A program made the translations under genes and the position numbers. This document shows positions 31,258-32,753 of a stretch of 32,753 nucleotides of DNA, piece by piece. A model generated the notes under the pieces. It was not told the DNA's origin and made no database searches. It worked only from the letters and a program-made list of their open reading frames with translations. Origin of the DNA: Propionibacteriaceae bacterium (lineage in GTDB: Bacteria > Actinomycetota > Actinomycetes > Propionibacteriales > Propionibacteriaceae); the NCBI GenBank assembly GCA_017882685.1, contig JADGPA010000166.1:1-32753 (forward strand), written 5' to 3'. Within the stretch, counting starts at the first letter, position 1. Every line of letters starts with the position of its first letter.

Positions 31258-31307
31258 CGCAAGCTGTGAGTTGGGCGGTGATGACACCGGCTAACTCACA
31301 GCTTGCG
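31258..31307. terminator. 15-bp perfect stem-loop between convergent genes (bidirectional terminator or dispersed repeat)
   Basis: CGCAAGCTGTGAGTT (31258-31272) and AACTCACAGCTTGCG (31293-31307) are perfect inverted copies around a 20-base loop. It lies 17 bases after the DMT stop and 20 bases before the pckG stop, the right place for a two-way terminator. There is no T-tract, so termination would not be classical intrinsic. The length and perfect arms also fit a dispersed palindromic repeat. Confidence 0.65.
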
Positions 31308-31326
31308 GGTGACGAGGTGTTGCGGG

Positions 31327-32753
31327 TTACTCCGCGGCGTCCTGGGCCTTGGCGATGCGTTCGCGCAGGGACCAGAGCTGCTGGTGCAGGGCCTCAGGCA
31401 CCTTGTCGCCGAACTGGGCGAAGTACTCCTCGGTGAGGGCTGCCTCGCGATCCCAGGCTTCGGGGTCGAGCTCGAACAACGCCGCGAGCTGGGTCTCGGA
31501 GATGTCCAGGCCCTCGAGGTTCAGGTCACCGGGTGCCGGGATGTGCCCGGAAAGCCCGTCCAGTGCACTGATCTCGCCGTTGACGCGGCGCAGCGCCCAC
31601 TCGATCGGACGCGAGTTGTCGCCGAAACCCGGCCACAGCCACTTGCCGTCCGCGTCCTTGCGGAACCAGTTCACCTGGAAGATCCGCGGCGCCTTGTCCC
31701 CGAGCACCTTGCCCATGTCGAGCCAGTGCGACCAGTAGTCGGCCATGTTGTAGCCGCAGAACGGCAGCATGGCGAACGGGTCGCGCCGCAACGAGCCGAC
31801 GGTGCCTTCCGCGGCTGCGGTCTGCTCGGAGGAGACGGTTGCACCGATGAAGACGCCGTGCTCCCAGTCGTAGGACTCGCTGATCAGCGGGATGTTGTGG
31901 GCCCTGCGGCCACCGAAGAGGATGACGTCGATTGGCACGCCTCCCGGGTCCTCCCAGTCGGGCGAGATCGACTCGGCCTGGGACGCGTGCACGGTGAACC
32001 GGCTGTTCGGGTGGGCAGCGGGACGCCCCGAGCCGGGCGCCCAGTCTTTGCCCTGCCAGTCGATCAGGTGGTCCGGCGGGACCTCGGTGAGGCCCTCCCA
32101 CCAGACGTCGCCGTCATCGGTGAAGGCGACGTTGGTGAAGATCACGTCGCGACTGAGGGCGTGCAGGCAGGTGGGGTTGGTCTCCTCCGACGTGCCCGGC
32201 GCGACGCCGAAGAAACCGGCCTCCGGGTTGATCGCGTACAGCCGTCCGTCTGCCCCGGGACGCATCCAGGCGATGTCGTCGCCGACCGTCTCGACCTTCC
32301 AGCCCGGGATGGTGGGACGCAGCATCGCAAGGTTTGTCTTGCCGCAGGCGGACGGGAAGGCCGCCGACAGGTGGTAGACCCGGCCGTCGGGACCGGTGAT
32401 CCGCAGGATCAGCATGTGCTCGGCGAGCCAGCCCTCGTCACGGGCCATCGTCGAGGCGATGCGCAGCGCGAAGCACTTCTTGCCGAGCAGCGCGTTGCCG
32501 CCGTAGCCCGACCCGAACGAGATGATCTCCCGGCTGTCCGGGAAGTGGCAGATGTACTTGTCGTCGTTGCACGGCCAGGAGACGTCCGCCTGGCCGGGTT
32601 CCAACGGCGCACCTACCGAGTGCAGCGCCTTGACGAAGGGACGGTCGCTGCCGAGCAGGTCGAGGACCGGCCGGCCCATCCGGGTCATGATCCGCATGTT
32701 GACCACGACGTACGCCGAGTCGGTCAGCTGCACGCCGATCTGGGAGATGGAGG
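31327..32753 (-). CDS. pckG: Phosphoenolpyruvate carboxykinase, GTP type (5' end beyond window)
   Basis: The frame is open to the right edge, giving the last 474 or so residues; the family is about 600. It converts oxaloacetate and GTP to phosphoenolpyruvate in gluconeogenesis. Marks are [20 protein letters not shown] at the edge, [19 protein letters not shown], and the P-loop-like kinase motif [12 protein letters not shown] with the catalytic cysteine specific to GTP-type enzymes. [14 protein letters not shown]-type residues (reading [16 protein letters not shown]), [11 protein letters not shown] and [16 protein letters not shown] follow. The C-terminus ends at 31327. The true start, about 130 codons upstream, lies outside the window. 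Confidence 0.97.
   Translation of the reverse strand, partial: SISQIGVQLTDSAYVVVNMRIMTRMGRPVLDLLGSDRPFVKALHSVGAPLEPGQADVSWPCNDDKYICHFPDSREIISFGSGYGGNALLGKKCFALRIASTMARDEGWLAEHMLILRITGPDGRVYHLSAAFPSACGKTNLAMLRPTIPGWKVETVGDDIAWMRPGADGRLYAINPEAGFFGVAPGTSEETNPTCLHALSRDVIFTNVAFTDDGDVWWEGLTEVPPDHLIDWQGKDWAPGSGRPAAHPNSRFTVHASQAESISPDWEDPGGVPIDVILFGGRRAHNIPLISESYDWEHGVFIGATVSSEQTAAAEGTVGSLRRDPFAMLPFCGYNMADYWSHWLDMGKVLGDKAPRIFQVNWFRKDADGKWLWPGFGDNSRPIEWALRRVNGEISALDGLSGHIPAPGDLNLEGLDISETQLAALFELDPEAWDREAALTEEYFAQFGDKVPEALHQQLWSLRERIAKAQDAAE

Overview
This is a GC-rich actinobacterial chromosome segment. High-GC third codon positions, SIS/ABC/DeoR sugar genes, LMW-PTP arsenate reductases and a GTP-type PEP carboxykinase all fit Actinomycetota. 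Propionibacteriaceae-like relatives are my best guess, but the sequence alone does not settle family or genus. No tRNA, rRNA, CRISPR array, transposase or integrase was recognised.

Region 1 (1 to about 12.4 kb) is a patchwork of regulators, small membrane proteins and decaying genes. It starts with a MalT-type LuxR ATPase regulator cut by the left edge. A TetR repressor follows, divergent from a DUF6326 membrane protein across a clear palindromic operator. Then come a small membrane protein, the remains of a toxin-antitoxin pair (frameshifted antitoxin, decapitated toxin), a YwaF/TIGR02206 membrane protein, a quinone-oxidoreductase-like MDR enzyme and a DUF4386 membrane protein with an ABC-ATPase tail remnant upstream in the same frame. 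A second large NB-ARC/LuxR regulator, a second TetR divergent from a polytopic membrane protein, an alpha/beta-hydrolase with an internal deletion, and a twice-frameshifted ribbon-helix-helix gene complete the region.

Region 2 (12.4 to 16.9 kb) is an arsenic-resistance island. A divergent promoter/operator separates a thioredoxin-type arsC (minus) from an arsR-arsC fusion plus a second, longer arsC (plus). A separately promoted arsD-arsA-arsR unit follows. The efflux pump parts ArsD (metallochaperone) and ArsA (double ATPase) are present, but no ArsB or Acr3 permease gene lies in the window. A two-HKD phospholipase-D-like gene and the 3' end of an NmrA-like reductase gene flank the island.

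Region 3 (18.8 to 27.4 kb) is a coherent carbohydrate catabolic locus. It holds a DeoR regulator, a GH4 alpha-galactosidase-like enzyme and a divergent TIM-barrel amidohydrolase. A tight operon then encodes a lipoprotein binding protein, a SIS-domain sugar isomerase/deaminase, two ABC permeases and a PfkB kinase. The ABC ATPase is missing, presumably supplied by a shared MsiK-type ATPase elsewhere. The likely route is uptake of a galactoside, amino-sugar or glycated substrate, cleavage, then SIS and PfkB processing; the true substrate is open.

Region 4 (27.4 to 32.75 kb) looks like ordinary housekeeping: a class I methyltransferase, an OYE-type NADH:flavin oxidoreductase, a GH32/43/68-like beta-propeller glycosidase, a DMT-family transporter, a strong 15-bp stem-loop between convergent genes, and pckG running off the right edge.
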